Notes: a model not told the origin generated them from the letters alone. A stretch of DNA of 64,000 nt from Halorussus salinus (GCF_004765815.2 NZ_SBIS02000011.1:124001-188000); one strand, 5' to 3'; positions 25,922 through 35,535 are shown, counted from the first letter of the stretch. Numbers and translations are program-made.

Positions 25922-27157
25922 CTAATCCGACCGAGGAGCCTCCGAAAGCTCCGCGTAGGGCGTGAAGCCGTCGTCGGGCGTCACCAGCCCCGACTGGAGC
26001 GCACAGGCCGCCGCGCCGAGACCCCGCGACGAGAGCGGGCCGCGCCGGACACACCGGAACGCGATGTTCTTGGCGGCGTTGTAGTCGTCGTGAGCCGACG
26101 CCTCGCACTTCAGGCACTCGAACTGGCTCTCGTCGAGGTTCCGGTTCTGCGGGTGGGTGAACCCACACTCCATGCACCGCTGGCTGGTGTACTCCGGGTT
26201 GACCTCCACGACCGCGACGCCCTCCTCGGCGGCCCGATACTCCACGAACGAGAGGAGTCGCTCGAAGAGCCACTCGTGGTACGTCTCGGCCTCGGGGAGG
26301 AGGTCGGCGGCTTCGCTCAGTTCGCCGAACGCGATTAGTTCGCAGTCGTACTCGACGGCCTCGGCGACGATGCCGTTGGCGACCTCGTGGAGGCGCTGGC
26401 GGACGAAGCGGTCGATGCGTTCGCCCGCCTGCCGGAGCGTGCGCGCCGCGCTCCGGGTGCCGGTGGCGTCGAGGGAGGCCCGGACCTCCTCGAACTCGTC
26501 GCGGCGGTGGTTCAGTTCGCCCGCGCCGAAGAAGCGCGCGGTGCTGGTGACCGCGAGGTTCTCGACGCCCAAATCGACGCCCAGAACCGTCGCGCCCTCG
26601 GTCGGCGAGTCGATGGCGGGCCGAGGAGTCCGGAAGCCCAGATGGAAGGTGAACTCGCCGTCGCGGTAGTGGAGGGTACTCTTGGCGGGTTCCCACTCGT
26701 CGTCGTCCAAGTACCGGGACTGATAGCCGTCGTCCGAGAGCTTCAGGTCGCACCGAACGCGCTCGCCGGTCGTCGTGAGACTGACCGTGTGGTCGTCGAA
26801 CACCGTCATCGTCCGGGTGTCGAACGCGACGGTCGGAGTGGTGAACTCCGGTCGCTCGCCCTCGCGCTCCCGAGCGCGCTTGATGGCCTCGGCTGCCCGG
26901 TGGGTCGCCAACACCGCGTGCTGGCTTCCGAGGTCGGTCTCCTCGCGCAGGCGGTCGTACGCGAGCTGTTGGACTTCGCTTCGCGTGTGACAGACACCCC
27001 ACGCCTCGTTGACCGCGAGTTGGCACCCGCGTTTCCACGCGTCGACCAACTCGCGAAGCCGTGCGGCGTCCGTCGGGGACACGGAGAGTCCGGTGACTGC
27101 GGTTCGTCTGCAATATTCGGTGTCTGCCACGTTGTACGTGACTGTCTCCGGGGGCAT
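25922..27157 (-). mobile_element. tnpB: Solitary RNA-guided nuclease TnpB (IS200/IS605 type)
   Basis: The 411-residue protein has an intact RuvC-like nuclease: D195 in G-V-D-L-G-V-E-N, E279 in I-A-F-G-E-L-S and D358 in H-D-D-Y-N-A-A-K-N-I, with the zinc finger C328-x2-C331 ... C348-x2-C351 between. TnpB cuts double-stranded DNA guided by an omega RNA read from its own 3' end and helps keep IS200/605 elements. There is no tnpA beside it and I could not find clear element ends, so it may be a stranded or domesticated copy. The omega RNA would run leftwards from about 25922. Confidence 0.9.
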
Positions 27158-27206
27158 CTTGAATACTTTGGCTTGGCCGGGCAGAATAAGTCAACTCGTC
27201 AGAACG

Positions 27207-27302
27207 GTTGGTGGAACGAGGCGGCGAAACGTTGGTGGAACGAGGCGGCGAAACGTTGGTGGAACGAGGCGGCGAAACGTTGGTGGAACGAGGCGGCGAA
27301 AC
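27207..27302. repeat. Perfect 4 x 24-bp tandem repeat
   Basis: Four identical 24-base units (gttggtggaacgaggcggcg plus aaac) stand head to tail between tnpB and the site-2 protease. Each junction and unit contains a small inverted repeat (cgtt-ggtgg-aacg). There are no spacers, so it is not a CRISPR array. It is a multiple of three bases and happens to be open in frame with the protease, but the protease start lies downstream. Confidence 0.95.
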
Positions 27303-27393
27303 TGACGACAGGCCCGGTCGCTGGCGCGAGCGCAGGCCGGGGGCCGTCGCCGCCAACCCTACCGTTAATACTCTGCCACGGCTACCCATACGT

Positions 27394-28578
27394 ATGAGAA
27401 GTTTCACCGTCGGGCGGGCGTTCGGGATTCCGATAAAACTCGACCTGACGTTCCTCCTCGTCTTGCCGGTGTTCGCGTGGCTCATCGGCTCGCAGGTGGG
27501 GACGCTGGTCGGGAGTCTCAACCTGCTTTGGCGCACCAACCTCGATGCCGCGGCGCTCACCACCGGGAATTTAGAGTGGATACTCGGCGCTGTCGCGGCG
27601 GTCGGCCTGTTCGTCGGCGTCGTCCTCCACGAACTCGGCCACTCGCTGGTGGCGATGCGCTTTGGCTTCCCCATCGACTCCATCACGCTGTGGATTTTCG
27701 GCGGCATCGCGCGACTGACCGAGACGCCCGAGGAGTGGAAGCAGGAACTGCTCATCGCCGTCGCCGGTCCCGCAGTCAGCGTCGCACTCGGGGTCCTCTC
27801 CTACGGCGCGCTCCTCGTGACCGGCGGTCTACCCGCGGTCCAGTTCCTGTTCGGCTACCTCGCGCTGATAAACATCACGCTGGCGATATTCAACCTCCTG
27901 CCCGGCTTCCCGATGGACGGCGGGCGCGTCCTCCGCGCGCTACTGGCCCGAAACCGGTCGTTCGCCGACGCGACCCAGACCGCCGCCGAGGTCGGCAAGA
28001 TATTCGCCATCGTCCTCGGCCTGTTCGGCCTGTTCAGCGGCAACATTCTCCTCATCGGTATCGCCTTCTTCATCTACATCGGCGCGACCAGCGAGGCCCA
28101 ACAGACCGTGATGAACGCCGCGTTCCGCGACGTGCGCGTCAGGGACGTGATGACGCCCGTCGAGAAACTGAACACGGTCGAGGCCGACATCTCGGTCGCC
28201 GACCTGATGGAGACGATGTTCCGCGAGCGCCACACCGGCTACCCCGTCATGGACCGCGGCGAGTTGGTCGGGATGGTCACGCTCGACGACGCCCGACAGG
28301 TCTCGGACGTGGAGCGAGAGGCCTACACGGTCCGGGACGTGATGTCCGGCGACCTGAAGACGATTCCGGCCTCCGACGACGCGATGAGCGCGTTCGAGCA
28401 ACTCCAGCAACACGGCATCGGTCGCCTGCTGGTCATCGACGCCGACGGCGAACTCGCCGGACTGGTCTCCCGGACCGACCTGATGACCGCCTTCGACATC
28501 ATCCAGAAGAGCGGCCGCGCCGACCGCATCACGCCGACCGAACAGCCCGTGCGCGAGACCGAACAGCCCTCCCGATAA
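27394..28578 (+). CDS. Site-2 protease (M50) with two CBS domains
   Basis: The 394-residue membrane metalloprotease has H79-E-x-x-H83 in a transmembrane helix and the second active-site motif N-L-L-P-G-F-P-M-D-G-G-R about 90 residues later. Two CBS domains follow (about 245-300 and 310-370; V-R-D-V-M motifs), which usually bind adenosyl ligands and regulate activity. Such proteases cut membrane-bound regulators such as anti-sigma or transcription-factor precursors. The ATG at 27394 is chosen because a TATA-like element (gttaata, 27364-27370) fits it; an upstream in-frame start would read through the tandem repeat. Confidence 0.93.
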   Translation: MRSFTVGRAFGIPIKLDLTFLLVLPVFAWLIGSQVGTLVGSLNLLWRTNLDAAALTTGNLEWILGAVAAVGLFVGVVLHELGHSLVAMRFGFPIDSITLWIFGGIARLTETPEEWKQELLIAVAGPAVSVALGVLSYGALLVTGGLPAVQFLFGYLALINITLAIFNLLPGFPMDGGRVLRALLARNRSFADATQTAAEVGKIFAIVLGLFGLFSGNILLIGIAFFIYIGATSEAQQTVMNAAFRDVRVRDVMTPVEKLNTVEADISVADLMETMFRERHTGYPVMDRGELVGMVTLDDARQVSDVEREAYTVRDVMSGDLKTIPASDDAMSAFEQLQQHGIGRLLVIDADGELAGLVSRTDLMTAFDIIQKSGRADRITPTEQPVRETEQPSR

Positions 28579-29321
28579 TGTGCGGACGAACCTCGCTGTT
28601 CGCCGACCCGGAACTGGTCCGCGAGCGATTCGACGCCGAACCGGTCCGGGCGCTCGAACCCCGATACAACGTCTCGCCCGGCCAGTCTCACCCCGTCGTC
28701 CGGAACGACGACCCCGACGCCATCCGGTTTCCGACGTGGGGGCTGGTACCCCGGTGGAGCGACGACGCGCCCTCGTCGGGCCACATCAACGCCCGGAGCG
28801 AGACGCTGGCCGAGAAGCCGAGTTTCCGCGAGGCGTTCGCCGAGCGCCGGTGTCTCGTCCTCGCGGACGGCTTCTACGACTGGAAGCCCACCCCGACCGG
28901 GAAACAGCCCTACCGAATCGAACGCAAAGACCGCGAACCCTTCGCGTTCGCTGGCCTCTGGGAACCCCGGAACGAGGGCGCGGCGTCGTCCGCGGCGGAC
29001 AATGCCGCGACGGACGGCAGTAGGACCGGCGGCAGGACGGACGACGCCGCGACCTTCACTATCGTCACGACCGAACCGAACGCAGTGGTCGAGGAGGTCC
29101 ACCATCGGATGCCGGTGATGCTTTCGCCGGGCGACGAAGGGCGGTGGCTCGATGCCGACTCGGAGGACGCGCTCGCCGACTTGCTGGACCCGTACCCCGC
29201 CGACGAGATGCGCGCCTATCCGGTCTCCGAGACGGTCAACGACCCCGAGAACGACGGTCCCGAGATAATCGAGAAGGTCCCCGCCGAGGAGGACGTACAG
29301 ACAGGGCTGGACGAGTTCTGA
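28578..29321 (+). CDS. SOS-response-associated peptidase (HMCES/YedK family)
   Basis: HMCES/YedK proteins protect abasic sites in single-stranded DNA by forming a thiazolidine crosslink through Cys2. The 247-residue protein starts M-C2-G-R, and has the conserved N71-A-R-S-E block, the G-F-Y-D-W block and the H-H-R-M-P block. Where the E. coli protein has an active-site Glu (G-Y-x-E-W), this one has Asp (F-Y-D101-W). A low-complexity acidic/Ala insert lies at about residues 130-155. The ATG overlaps the protease stop by one base (TAATG), so the two are coexpressed. Confidence 0.92.
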   Translation: MCGRTSLFADPELVRERFDAEPVRALEPRYNVSPGQSHPVVRNDDPDAIRFPTWGLVPRWSDDAPSSGHINARSETLAEKPSFREAFAERRCLVLADGFYDWKPTPTGKQPYRIERKDREPFAFAGLWEPRNEGAASSAADNAATDGSRTGGRTDDAATFTIVTTEPNAVVEEVHHRMPVMLSPGDEGRWLDADSEDALADLLDPYPADEMRAYPVSETVNDPENDGPEIIEKVPAEEDVQTGLDEF

Positions 29322-29805
29322 ACTACCCCCTCGTTTCGTGTGGAGTCAGAGAGAAGAAAATCGAGAACCGCATCACCGTAGCGCCACATTCGCTTCAGAC
29401 TGCGAGGTCGTACCGCACCACAGTGACCGTAGTACCGCGTCGAGCCGAAAGGAGAGGTCGCAGAGTTCACGGCCGCCGGGACGAGAACTTTCGCGGGAGG
29501 GTTGGTGACACGACGGCGGGAGGCCAGCCCGCCACCAGCGCCTCCGGCAGCGCCGGGGAGCCGTCTGCTTGCACGTCGCGCCCGAGCCGTCGGGCGCACT
29601 CACTCGTAACGCGGATTCGGACTTTGTTATACGGCGGGTTCCCTGCGGAAGGAGGCGACTGTGGGCCAATCAGACGAGGTCTGAACTCGTTTTGCAACGA
29701 TTGAAACGGTCGTCCGCGAACGGTCGGAGCAGAGCTATCCGGTCGTTGAACTACGATTCGAAGAAGCGATACGGCATAAACAGTAAAAGCGTGAAATTTT
29801 GAAGG
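29322..29805. other. Non-coding gap with three consecutive hairpins
   Basis: I see no credible gene in this 484-base stretch; the ORFs in it lack the usual composition and one would run through the tRNA-His gene. It does contain three close inverted repeats: ggcggg/cccgcc (29515-29533), ccggc/gccgg (29544-29556) and an 8-base perfect stem around a 4-base loop (29578-29597, gcgcccga/tcgggcgc). Their clustering could mark a structured RNA or a terminator, but no known RNA (SRP, RNase P) matches by eye. Confidence 0.4.
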
Positions 29806-29879
29806 GTCCAGGTGCGAGAATCGAACCCGCGTCTCAGCCTCCACAAGGCTGAAGGATAGTCCACTACCCCAACCCGGAC
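29806..29879 (-). tRNA. tRNA-His (anticodon GTG)
   Basis: A 74-base cloverleaf on the minus strand. The anticodon stem CAGCC/GGCTG encloses the loop TTGTGGA, giving anticodon GTG. The acceptor stem includes the extra 5' G paired with C73, the identity element of tRNA-His, here encoded in the DNA. T arm GCGGGTTCGATTCTCGC folds well. CCA is not encoded. Confidence 0.95.
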
Positions 29880-30039
29880 ACGCACTTGGCGATAGTAGCC
29901 TGAAATTAAAATACGTTACGACTCTGTGCGATACTGCCAGACAGTGACACTCCGACCAACGGAGAAGTGTGGTAGGACCGTGACGACGAGCGAAGCGACG
30001 ACACGCTTTTGGGTGCCAGCACCCAACTGACGGCCAAGC

Positions 30040-30495
30040 GTGGCCATCACGGACAAAATCTACGTTAAGAACCACCGGCAAATCGGGTCCCAGCTAGAGA
30101 CCAACATCCCGAAGGGCGCGTTCAAGGGCGCGACGCTCGACATGCTGTTTCAGGGCGACAACCTCGCGCAATTGGACGACACGACCCAAGAGCGGGTGCT
30201 GGACTTCGCGGAGGACTTTCTGGACTGCGACTGCCAGAGCAACCCCTACTGTGGCTGTCCCGAGCGCAAGTTCATGCGCTACCTGCTCCGTCTCCGCGAG
30301 CAGGGGATGGGACCGGACGCCATCGTGGACGTGATGACCGACGACTACATGGTGTACGCCTACCCCGGCGACGTGCTGTCGTTCCTCGACAACTCGGTGC
30401 GGACGCTCGAAGCCGTCGAGGAGCTAGCGGGCGTCGAGGGCGACGGCGAGATGGAGTCGAAGGCGAGACGGAAGAAAGAGAGCCTGTCCGGCTAA
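30040..30495 (+). CDS. DUF5814-like haloarchaeal protein
   Basis: A 151-residue protein starting with GTG (M-A-I-T-D-K-I-Y-V-K-N-H-R). It has a Cys-rich cluster C-D-C-Q-S-N-P-Y-C-G-C-P-E-R-K at about residues 62-77 that could bind zinc, followed by helical M-T-D-D-Y-M-V-Y-A-Y-P-G-D-V-L-S-F-L-D. From memory it matches the family called DUF5814, which is also found attached to helicases in related organisms. Its role is unknown. Confidence 0.8.
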   Translation: MAITDKIYVKNHRQIGSQLETNIPKGAFKGATLDMLFQGDNLAQLDDTTQERVLDFAEDFLDCDCQSNPYCGCPERKFMRYLLRLREQGMGPDAIVDVMTDDYMVYAYPGDVLSFLDNSVRTLEAVEELAGVEGDGEMESKARRKKESLSG

Positions 30496-30505
30496 TCGCC
30501 CCGAC

Positions 30506-30916
30506 CTACCCGAGTCGGTAGGTCTCGTCGCTGTCGAGTTCGTCGTCCAGTTCTTCGAGGTGGACGACCTCCTCCACGTCGTCGCTCTCCTCGACCTCGT
30601 CTTGGAGCCGACTCGCGTACTGCTTGTACTCCTGTAACTGCTCGCGGAGATGTTCGGCTTCGAGTTCGAGGCGCTCGTGTTCGCGGATGAAGCTCTTGGG
30701 CACTTCGACCTTCGGCGGGAACTCGGTGCCGTCGGTCTCCTCGCCGAGTTCGGTCTCGGGGACGACCTGCACCCGGCCGTCGTGGGCGACGAGGGTGTCC
30801 ACGTAGTCGCGGAACACCGCCGACAGCGAGATGTCTCGCTCCTCGGCAATCTCCCGGAGCGTCTCGAAGGAGTCTTCGTTGACCCGGAACGAGATCGTCT
30901 TGTTCTTGTTACCCAT
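30506..30916 (-). CDS. Ribbon-helix-helix protein with coiled coil
   Basis: The 136-residue protein opens with a ribbon-helix-helix fold (K-T-I-S-F-R-V-N-E-D-S-F-E-T-L-R-E-I-A-E-E-R-D-I-S-L-S-A-V-F), the DNA-binding unit of CopG/MetJ-type regulators, then has a long acidic coiled coil (about 80-125). The start at M-G-N-K is preferred; a start six codons upstream is possible. It is convergent with the DUF5814-like gene. Its target is not evident. Confidence 0.82.
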   Translation of the reverse strand: MGNKNKTISFRVNEDSFETLREIAEERDISLSAVFRDYVDTLVAHDGRVQVVPETELGEETDGTEFPPKVEVPKSFIREHERLELEAEHLREQLQEYKQYASRLQDEVEESDDVEEVVHLEELDDELDSDETYRLG

Positions 30917-31106
30917 CTTGGTGATAAGTCGCACGCGGGACCACTTAAGGATTGGTCAGACGCCCGAGGAGGGGAACCGAGCGCGGGTCCGGGCCGACGG
31001 TCACCGCCGCTCCTCGGCGGTTCCGCCGAGTCGGAGACCCCACCGAAACGGCCGCACTACCGTCTTCCGGCCAGATTTTATACGGATTCGCGTCGTCGTC
31101 CCGTCA

Positions 31107-31937
31107 GTGACGGGGTCAGCGGTGCAACCCTTCGTTTTGCAGATAGACGACGTATCGGGAGTCGCTATCGAGGGGTACCTCGACCTGCTCTGGGACTTCG
31201 CGGTGGCCGTCGTCGTGTTCGTCGCGCTGTACGTCGTCGGGCGGCGGGTCGTACTCCCGATAGTCGAGCGCGCGCTCGCCACCCAACGGATTCAAGAGAC
31301 CGTCGCCACCGCGCTAGTCAAGACCGCCCACGTCGTCGTGATACTGACCGCGCTCCGCCTCGCGCTCGACGTGGCCGACTACGGCTACCTACTGTCGATT
31401 CCGCCGACCGTCGTCGCCGCCCTGACGGTCGCCGTCGGCTTCGCCAGTCGGGACATCGCGGCGAACCTCGTCGGCGGCGTCTTCATCGTGACCGACCCGA
31501 AGTTCAACATCGGCGACTGGATTCGCTGGCAGGACAAGGAGGGCGTCATCGAGGACATCAGCTTTCGCGTGACGCGCGTCCGGACGTTCGACAACGAACT
31601 GCTGACCGTGCCCAACTCCCAACTGGCCACCAGCGCCGTCGTCAACGCGGTCGCCAAGTCCCCCCGCCGCATCTCTCACACGTTCCACGTCGGCGACGAC
31701 GCCGACCTCGCGGAAGTGGCGACCCTCCTCGTCGAGGAGGCCCGAGCCAGCGAGAACGTCCTCGACCGGCCGACGCCGACCGTTCGCGTGGTCGAACTGG
31801 ACAACGGCCGGGCGGGCGTGCAGGCCCGCTACTGGATAGACAAGCCCTCGCGCGAGGCGTTCGTCACCATCCGGTCGAACTACCTCCAGCGCGTGAACCG
31901 GCGGTTGAACGAGGCGGGCATCGAACTGCCGGAGTAG
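31107..31937 (+). CDS. MscS-family mechanosensitive channel
   Basis: A 276-residue membrane protein with three hydrophobic segments and the MscS pore and beta-domain signature: V-A-V-G-F-A-S-R-D-I-A-A-N-L-V-G-G-V-F-I-V, then F-N-I-G-D-W-I, G-V-I-E-D-I-S-F-R-V-T-R-V-R-T-F-D-N and V-P-N-S-Q-L. Such channels open under membrane tension and release osmolytes. The GTG at 31107 is chosen because a TATA box (ttttata, 31076-31082) sits exactly 25 bases before it; upstream in-frame sequence reads as non-coding. Confidence 0.93.
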   Translation: MTGSAVQPFVLQIDDVSGVAIEGYLDLLWDFAVAVVVFVALYVVGRRVVLPIVERALATQRIQETVATALVKTAHVVVILTALRLALDVADYGYLLSIPPTVVAALTVAVGFASRDIAANLVGGVFIVTDPKFNIGDWIRWQDKEGVIEDISFRVTRVRTFDNELLTVPNSQLATSAVVNAVAKSPRRISHTFHVGDDADLAEVATLLVEEARASENVLDRPTPTVRVVELDNGRAGVQARYWIDKPSREAFVTIRSNYLQRVNRRLNEAGIELPE

Positions 31938-31990
31938 CCCGACGAGCGGACGGCGAGGCCGTCGCTTTCGGGACCGGTCGCGTCGGCGAG

Positions 31991-32635
31991 TTACATCGCG
32001 TCCGCGAACGACCGCAGGAGTTTGTTCTCCGCTCGGCGGAGGTGTTCTTCGAGGGTGCGGCGCTCGACGCCCAACTGGTCGGCGACCTCGGCGGTGGTCA
32101 CGTCGCGGGGAATCCGGTAGTAACCCATCTCGACGGCGGTCGCGAGCGCGTCGCGCTGGCGCGGCGAGAGGTCCGGGAGCGCCGAATCGAAGGTCAGGAG
32201 CGGCCGGTCGGCCCGGACCGACGCCACCTCACGCTTCGACTCCACGACGACCGAGAAGTCGGCGGCCACGTCGCGGTAGAACGCGGTCAGGTTCGCCGAG
32301 TCGAGCGCAAGCACGCGACACCACTTGCGGCCCTCGGCGTACCGGAGCGGCGGCACCAGCAGGCAGTCGTGTGCCGCGAGCGTGGCCTCGATGGGGTCCT
32401 CGTCGCGGGCTTTCAGGCACTCGTCGGTGATGAGCAACTGCTCGTCGCCCTCGGCGATACGCTCGCGGACGCCGACGGCCTCCTCGACGTGAGTAAGGAC
32501 CTCCTCGGCTCCCGACCCGCCGACGTGCAGGAGGTCGCAGTGGTCGTTGCACCAGAGTTCGACGGTCGTGTCGGTGCCCGCGGTCGCGGCGGCGTACGCG
32601 CCGGGGTGTTCGATTCCGAGGAGGGCCTCGTGCAT
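31991..32635 (-). CDS. Bacterio-opsin-activator-type HTH regulator, probable hut regulator
   Basis: The 214-residue protein ends in the HTH_10 domain typical of haloarchaeal Bat-like regulators (L-S-P-R-Q-R-D-A-L-A-T-A-V-E-M-G-Y-Y-R-I-P-R-D-V-T-T-A-E-V-A). The N-terminal 150 residues are a sensor-like domain with a few Cys and His. It is divergent from hutU across an 87-base promoter region and therefore is likely to control the hut genes; this is inference. Its own TATA-like element (ttttaagta on the minus strand) fits the ATG at 32635. Confidence 0.85.
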   Translation of the reverse strand: MHEALLGIEHPGAYAAATAGTDTTVELWCNDHCDLLHVGGSGAEEVLTHVEEAVGVRERIAEGDEQLLITDECLKARDEDPIEATLAAHDCLLVPPLRYAEGRKWCRVLALDSANLTAFYRDVAADFSVVVESKREVASVRADRPLLTFDSALPDLSPRQRDALATAVEMGYYRIPRDVTTAEVADQLGVERRTLEEHLRRAENKLLRSFADAM

Positions 32636-32722
32636 CGACCGGAAAGGGAGCGTGACGATACTTAAAACACCCTCCCTTAGGCGGTATTCAGCTATTTGCG
32701 TCTCGCGCCCGACTAGCGTACC

Positions 32723-34543
32723 ATGAGCGAAGGCCAATCGGAACAGTCCGACGAAGAACGCCGCGACGCCGAGGAGACCGCGGAGTGGAGCGTCGGCGAA
32801 CCGAGCGACCAGTGGAAGGAGTATCGGGGCGCACCGACCGGCACCGACATCGAGTGCGAAGGCTGGCGACAAGAGGCCGCGCTCCGGATGTTGAACAACA
32901 ACTTGGACCCGGAGGTCGCCGAGAAGCCCGAGGAGCTAGTCGTCTACGGCGGCACCGGTCGGGCCGCGCGGTCGTGGGACGCCTACGACGCGATTCTGGC
33001 CGAGTTGCGCGAGTTGGCCGATAGCGAGACCCTGCTGGTCCAGTCCGGCAAACCGGTCGGTCGGTTCGAGACCCACGAGGAGGCACCGAGAGTCCTCATC
33101 GCCAACTCGAACCTCGTCGGCAAGTGGGACGACTGGGACCACTTCCACGAGTTGGAGGCGAAGGGCCTCATCATGTACGGTCAGATGACCGCCGGGTCGT
33201 GGGCCTACATCGGCACGCAGGGCATCATCCAAGGCACCTACGAGACCTTGGCGGAGTTGGCCGAACAGCACTACCCCGACAATCGGGGCCTCGAAGGCAA
33301 AATCGTCGTCACGGGCGGTCTCGGCGGGATGGGCGGTGCCCAACCACTCGCGGTGACGATGAACCACGGCGTCTGTATCGCCGCGGAGGTAGACGAGGAG
33401 CGCATCGACCGGCGCATCGAGACGGGGTACTGTCAGGAGAAGACCGACGACTTAGACGAGGCCATCGAGAAGGCGAAAGAAGCCGCCGAGCGGGGCGAAC
33501 CCTACTCGGTCGGCGTCCACGTCAACGCCGCGGACATGCTGGAAGGGATGTTGGAGCGGGATTTCGTCCCCGACGTGGTGACCGACCAGACCAGCGCCCA
33601 CGACGAGTTGGAGGGCTACTACCCCTCGGGCTACACCGTCGAGGAGGCCGACGAGTTGCGCGACGAGGACCCCGAGGAGTACGTCGAAGCGAGCCTCGAC
33701 ACGATGGCGCGCCACGTGCGGGGCATCTTGGACATGCAGGACGAGGGCGCGATAGCCTTCGAGTACGGCAACAACATCCGCGGGCAGGTCGAGGACCACC
33801 GCGAGATGGAAGACGCGTTCGAGTTCCCCGGCTTCGTCCCCGCCTACATCCGGCCGCTGTTCTGTCGCGGGAAGGGACCGTTCCGGTGGGCCGCGCTCTC
33901 GGGCGACCCCGAAGATATTTATCGGACCGACGAGGCGGTGAAGGAGTTGTTCCCCGAGAAAGACCACCTCCACCGCTGGATAGACCTCGCCCGAGAGCAG
34001 GTCGAGTTTCAGGGCCTCCCGTCGCGAGTCTGTTGGTTGGGGTATCAGGCGGGCGACGGCGACGACGCCGACACCGACGCCGGGGATGATGTCGAGGAGG
34101 GCGACGGTCTCACCGAGCGCGCCCGGTTCGCGCTCCGCATCAACGACCTCGTGGCGGAGGACGAGATTTCGGCCCCGGTGGTCGTCACCCGCGACCACTT
34201 GGACGCCGGGAGCGTGGCCAGCCCCAACCGCGAGACGGAAGCCATGCGCGACGGTTCCGACGCCATCGCGGACTGGCCGATACTGAACGCCCTGCTCAAC
34301 TGCGCGGCCGGGGCCGACATCGTGTCGGTCCACGACGGCGGCGGGGTCGGCATCGGCAACGCGCTCCACGCGAACAACCACGTCGTGTTGGACGGGTCGG
34401 ACCTCGCCGCCGAGAAGGCCCGCAGGGTCTTCACCACCGACCCCGGCATGGGCGTGATTCGCCACGCCGACGCTGGCTACGACGAGGCGCTGGCGGAGGC
34501 GGAGGAATCGAACGTCGCCGTACCGATGCGGGACCGAGAATGA
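32723..34543 (+). CDS. hutU: Urocanate hydratase
   Basis: HutU converts urocanate to imidazolone propionate in histidine degradation, using NAD as an electrophile. The 606-residue protein has the family hallmarks: the V-Y-G-G-T-G-R-A-A block, the NAD-binding [15 protein letters not shown] segment, [14 protein letters not shown], and the C-terminal G-G-G-V-G-I-G loop. An acidic insert of about 20 residues ([10 protein letters not shown]) is a haloarchaeal addition. First gene of hutUGIH; overlaps hutG by four bases. Confidence 0.97.
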   Translation: MSEGQSEQSDEERRDAEETAEWSVGEPSDQWKEYRGAPTGTDIECEGWRQEAALRMLNNNLDPEVAEKPEELVVYGGTGRAARSWDAYDAILAELRELADSETLLVQSGKPVGRFETHEEAPRVLIANSNLVGKWDDWDHFHELEAKGLIMYGQMTAGSWAYIGTQGIIQGTYETLAELAEQHYPDNRGLEGKIVVTGGLGGMGGAQPLAVTMNHGVCIAAEVDEERIDRRIETGYCQEKTDDLDEAIEKAKEAAERGEPYSVGVHVNAADMLEGMLERDFVPDVVTDQTSAHDELEGYYPSGYTVEEADELRDEDPEEYVEASLDTMARHVRGILDMQDEGAIAFEYGNNIRGQVEDHREMEDAFEFPGFVPAYIRPLFCRGKGPFRWAALSGDPEDIYRTDEAVKELFPEKDHLHRWIDLAREQVEFQGLPSRVCWLGYQAGDGDDADTDAGDDVEEGDGLTERARFALRINDLVAEDEISAPVVVTRDHLDAGSVASPNRETEAMRDGSDAIADWPILNALLNCAAGADIVSVHDGGGVGIGNALHANNHVVLDGSDLAAEKARRVFTTDPGMGVIRHADAGYDEALAEAEESNVAVPMRDRE

Positions 34544-35535
34544 CCGACTGCAGACACACTTTCGACTGGATGGGACCCTCCAACGACAACCACGACGAAC
34601 AGTTCGGCCACGTGGTCGAACTCGCGAGTATCGACGACGCCGACCGCTTCGACGCCGTGCTGGTCGGCGAACCGTTCGACCGGGCGGTCATCGGTCGGAA
34701 GGGCGCGAGCGAGGGACCGGCGGCGCTCCGCCAGCACCTCGCGGGCACCAAGACCCACCACTTCGACGCCGGACCGGTCGGCTCCGTCGCGGACTTGGGC
34801 GACGTAACGATGGGTGATGGCGACCCCGAGGAGCAGTCGGTCGCCGACCTCCAAGCGCGCGTCCGGACCATCGCCGAGCGCGTCCACGACGCGGACGCCT
34901 TTCCCGTCTTCCTCGGCGGCGACAACTCGATGACGTACCCGAACGCCGCGCCTCTGCTGGACGAGGGGTCGCTCGGCGTCGTCAACTTCGACGCCCACCT
35001 CGACGTGCGCGAGGTCCGGGAGGAGCGCGGCCCGACCAGCGGGACGCCCTACCGGCAACTCTACGACGAGGGCCTCGACGCCTACGCCTGCGTCGGCGCG
35101 CGCCACTTCGAGACCTCGACCGACTACGCCGAGTACGTCCGCGAGCGGGGCGGCGAGGTCGTCACGGCCGAGGAGGTCGGCGACGACCCGATAGAAGCAA
35201 TCGACCGCGCGATAGACGCGATGGGCGACGTTGACCGGATATACGCCAGCGTCGATTTGGACGTGCTGGACGCCGCGGCCGCGCCCGGCGTGAGCGCGCC
35301 CACGCCCGGCGGTATCTCCTCGCGGGAGTTGTTCAGGATGCTCCGGTTGGTCGGCGCGGAGGACCGCCTCGCGGGCTTCGAGGTCGTGGAGTGTGCCCCG
35401 GCGCTCGAATCGGGCACCGCGAACCTGACCGCGAGCGCCGGGTCGCGCGCTATCGCGCACCTCCTGAGCGCCCGGCCGAGACGCGACGAGCGCGAGGAGA
35501 ACGGCGGACGCGATGCCGCGGGAGGGCGACGATGA
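34540..35535 (+). CDS. hutG: Formimidoylglutamase
   Basis: A member of the arginase superfamily that hydrolyses N-formimidoyl-glutamate to glutamate and formamide. Its 331 residues show the manganese-site motifs F-D-A-H-L-D and S-V-D-L-D-V-L-D. The first motif, usually G-G-D-H-S, reads G-G-D-N-S here, so the first metal His is replaced by Asn. The C-terminus has a short haloarchaeal Arg/Glu/Gly-rich tail. Translationally coupled on both sides by four-base overlaps. Confidence 0.92.
   Translation: MTDCRHTFDWMGPSNDNHDEQFGHVVELASIDDADRFDAVLVGEPFDRAVIGRKGASEGPAALRQHLAGTKTHHFDAGPVGSVADLGDVTMGDGDPEEQSVADLQARVRTIAERVHDADAFPVFLGGDNSMTYPNAAPLLDEGSLGVVNFDAHLDVREVREERGPTSGTPYRQLYDEGLDAYACVGARHFETSTDYAEYVRERGGEVVTAEEVGDDPIEAIDRAIDAMGDVDRIYASVDLDVLDAAAAPGVSAPTPGGISSRELFRMLRLVGAEDRLAGFEVVECAPALESGTANLTASAGSRAIAHLLSARPRRDEREENGGRDAAGGRR

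Noticed and set aside
27207-27302. Possible CRISPR array
   Set aside because: The 24-base units are contiguous with no spacers, and there are no cas genes in the window.
27208-27393. N-terminal extension of the site-2 protease through the tandem repeat
   Set aside because: The TATA element at 27364-27370 and the start of the first membrane helix fit the ATG at 27394; the extension is repeat-derived and Arg-rich.
29144-29704. Plus-strand ORF after the YedK gene
   Set aside because: Begins inside the YedK gene in another frame, and its later part is Arg-rich with no acidic bias.
29322-29805. SRP RNA or RNase P RNA in the gap
   Set aside because: I did not find the conserved SRP helix 8 loop or the RNase P conserved regions on either strand.
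29467-30081. Minus-strand ORF over the tRNA-His gene
   Set aside because: It reads through a certain tRNA gene and has no haloarchaeal composition.
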